Of a stretch of 64,000 nucleotides of DNA, positions 63,411 through 64,000 are shown piece by piece; the first letter of the stretch is position 1; each line of letters begins with the position of its first letter. A model generated the notes under the pieces. It was not told the origin of the DNA and did no database searches. It was given only the letters and a program-made list of their open reading frames with translations. Origin of the DNA: Mantamonas sphyraenae (lineage: Eukaryota; CRuMs; Mantamonadidae); the NCBI GenBank assembly GCA_026936335.1, contig JAPMXV010000075.1, positions 1-64,000 of the forward strand, in the 5' to 3' direction. A program made the translations under genes and the position numbers.

Positions 63411-63573
63411 GTTGGGATGTGTGCGGTCGCAGGTGTGTGGCTGCGCGGGCGGGGAGCCAGCCGCCCCAAACAAACCTCTCTCTCCGTTTCTGTGCTGTGT
63501 CAATTTGTACATTTAACACACACGCACACACCCACAAGCGCACATCACCTCGGGACGCAAGTCTGCAAAAAGC
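63411..63573. promoter_or_regulatory. Divergent spacer between RIO2 and the last gene
   Basis: About 160 bp separate the inferred RIO2 start and the start of the next plus-strand gene. It includes a CA-rich patch near 63518-63535. The call is positional and depends on the inferred RIO2 first exon. Confidence 0.35.
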
Positions 63574-64000
63574 ATGCACAAAGACTCGCAGGTGGAGGAA
63601 CCCGAATCACCCGGGGAGGCCTGGCCGAGTTCACCTCGTTCCCGGCAGGAGAAGGAACGGAGAACAATAGGACACGCCCTACGCGACCTGGAGAGTGCCA
63701 GACAAAACACAAAAATCGTGGATGTGGAGCTGGTGAGTGTTGGGGGCCGGGCAGGGGTTCCTGGTGGAATTTCCCGATTTGGCTGACTGACACACACTTG
63801 CCCTTTTCGGGTGCGACGGACGCAGGCAGAGCAGCATGCGCTGAGCCAGATGTGCATCCGTTATGCACAGCGGTATGACGGCACACGCCAGCCGCTGCTA
63901 TACCCCGTGAACATGCCGTTTTGGAAGCTGGCGCGCTTCGGCGTGGGAGTGGGCATCTACTATCGCATTGTGATCTATTTCGGCGTCCTCTACGCCATTG
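63574..64000 (+). CDS. Partial gene, probable membrane protein, runs off the right edge
   Basis: Exon 1 is 63574-63732 (MHKDSQVEEPESPG, ending before a GTGAGT donor) and exon 2 starts at 63826 after GACGCAG and is open to the end of the window. The visible 111 residues have a charged N-terminus (SRQEKERRTIGHALRDLESA) and then AEQHALSQMCIRYAQRY, PLLYPVNMPFWKLARF, followed by a hydrophobic segment (GVGVGIYYRIVIYFGVLYAI) that looks like the first membrane helix. Too little is present to name the family. Confidence 0.65.

Overview
The window starts at a chromosome end: 167 bases of CCCTAA repeat, then a dense run of about 26 genes on both strands. The organism is a eukaryote, very probably a single-celled one with a compact, GC-rich genome. 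The evidence is TTAGGG-type telomeres, short spliceosomal introns (about 70-330 bp, GTRNGT donors, mostly ACAG/CAG acceptors), eukaryote-only families (Tudor-SN, PFDN4, RPAP2, PAT1, NOP9, RIO2, FAN1, a UIM-bearing ubiquitin protease, PHO80-type cyclins, F-box proteins) and spacers often under 150 bp. I cannot place it in a named lineage from sequence alone. Proteins carry many poly-Ser, poly-Gln and poly-Asp tracts.

Layout. 1-167 telomere. 437-13314: two same-strand genes built from about 20 copies of one module of roughly 150-200 residues that I do not recognise (4 copies in the first gene, 16 in the second); both proteins end in a low-complexity run plus a KRQR-type basic tail. 13385-26611: an IPT/TIG-domain polytopic membrane protein, Tudor-SN, a small secreted protein, an RPAP2/Rtr1 homologue and prefoldin subunit 4. 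27803-31712: two tandem PHO80-like cyclins with a shared C-terminal tail. 31954-33332: mitochondrial release factor 1. 33428-37854 (minus): three tandem seven-helix membrane proteins, the middle one broken. 37914-42533 (plus): three tandem proteins that join an F-box to a polytopic membrane region; the two arrays face away from each other across 59 bp. 42666-50975: a DUF1748-like small protein, an unknown protein with a possible SH2-like segment, FAN1 nuclease and a USP37-like protease. 51033-64000: PAT1, NOP9, a Myb/SANT-JAMM deubiquitinase, a membrane-anchored GH32-like propeller protein, RIO2 kinase and the start of another membrane protein.

The conserved genes suggest ordinary housekeeping: ribosome biogenesis (NOP9, RIO2), mRNA decay (PAT1, Tudor-SN), RNA polymerase II assembly or CTD control (RPAP2, with prefoldin 33 bp downstream), DNA repair (FAN1) and ubiquitin handling. 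Their proximity looks incidental. The unusual content is the telomere-side module family, the F-box/membrane array, the facing seven-helix array, and about ten single-nucleotide-type frame breaks in seven genes between 32 and 57 kb, many of them in simple repeats. Those breaks may be assembly indels, decay or recoding, and reads or RNA are needed to decide.
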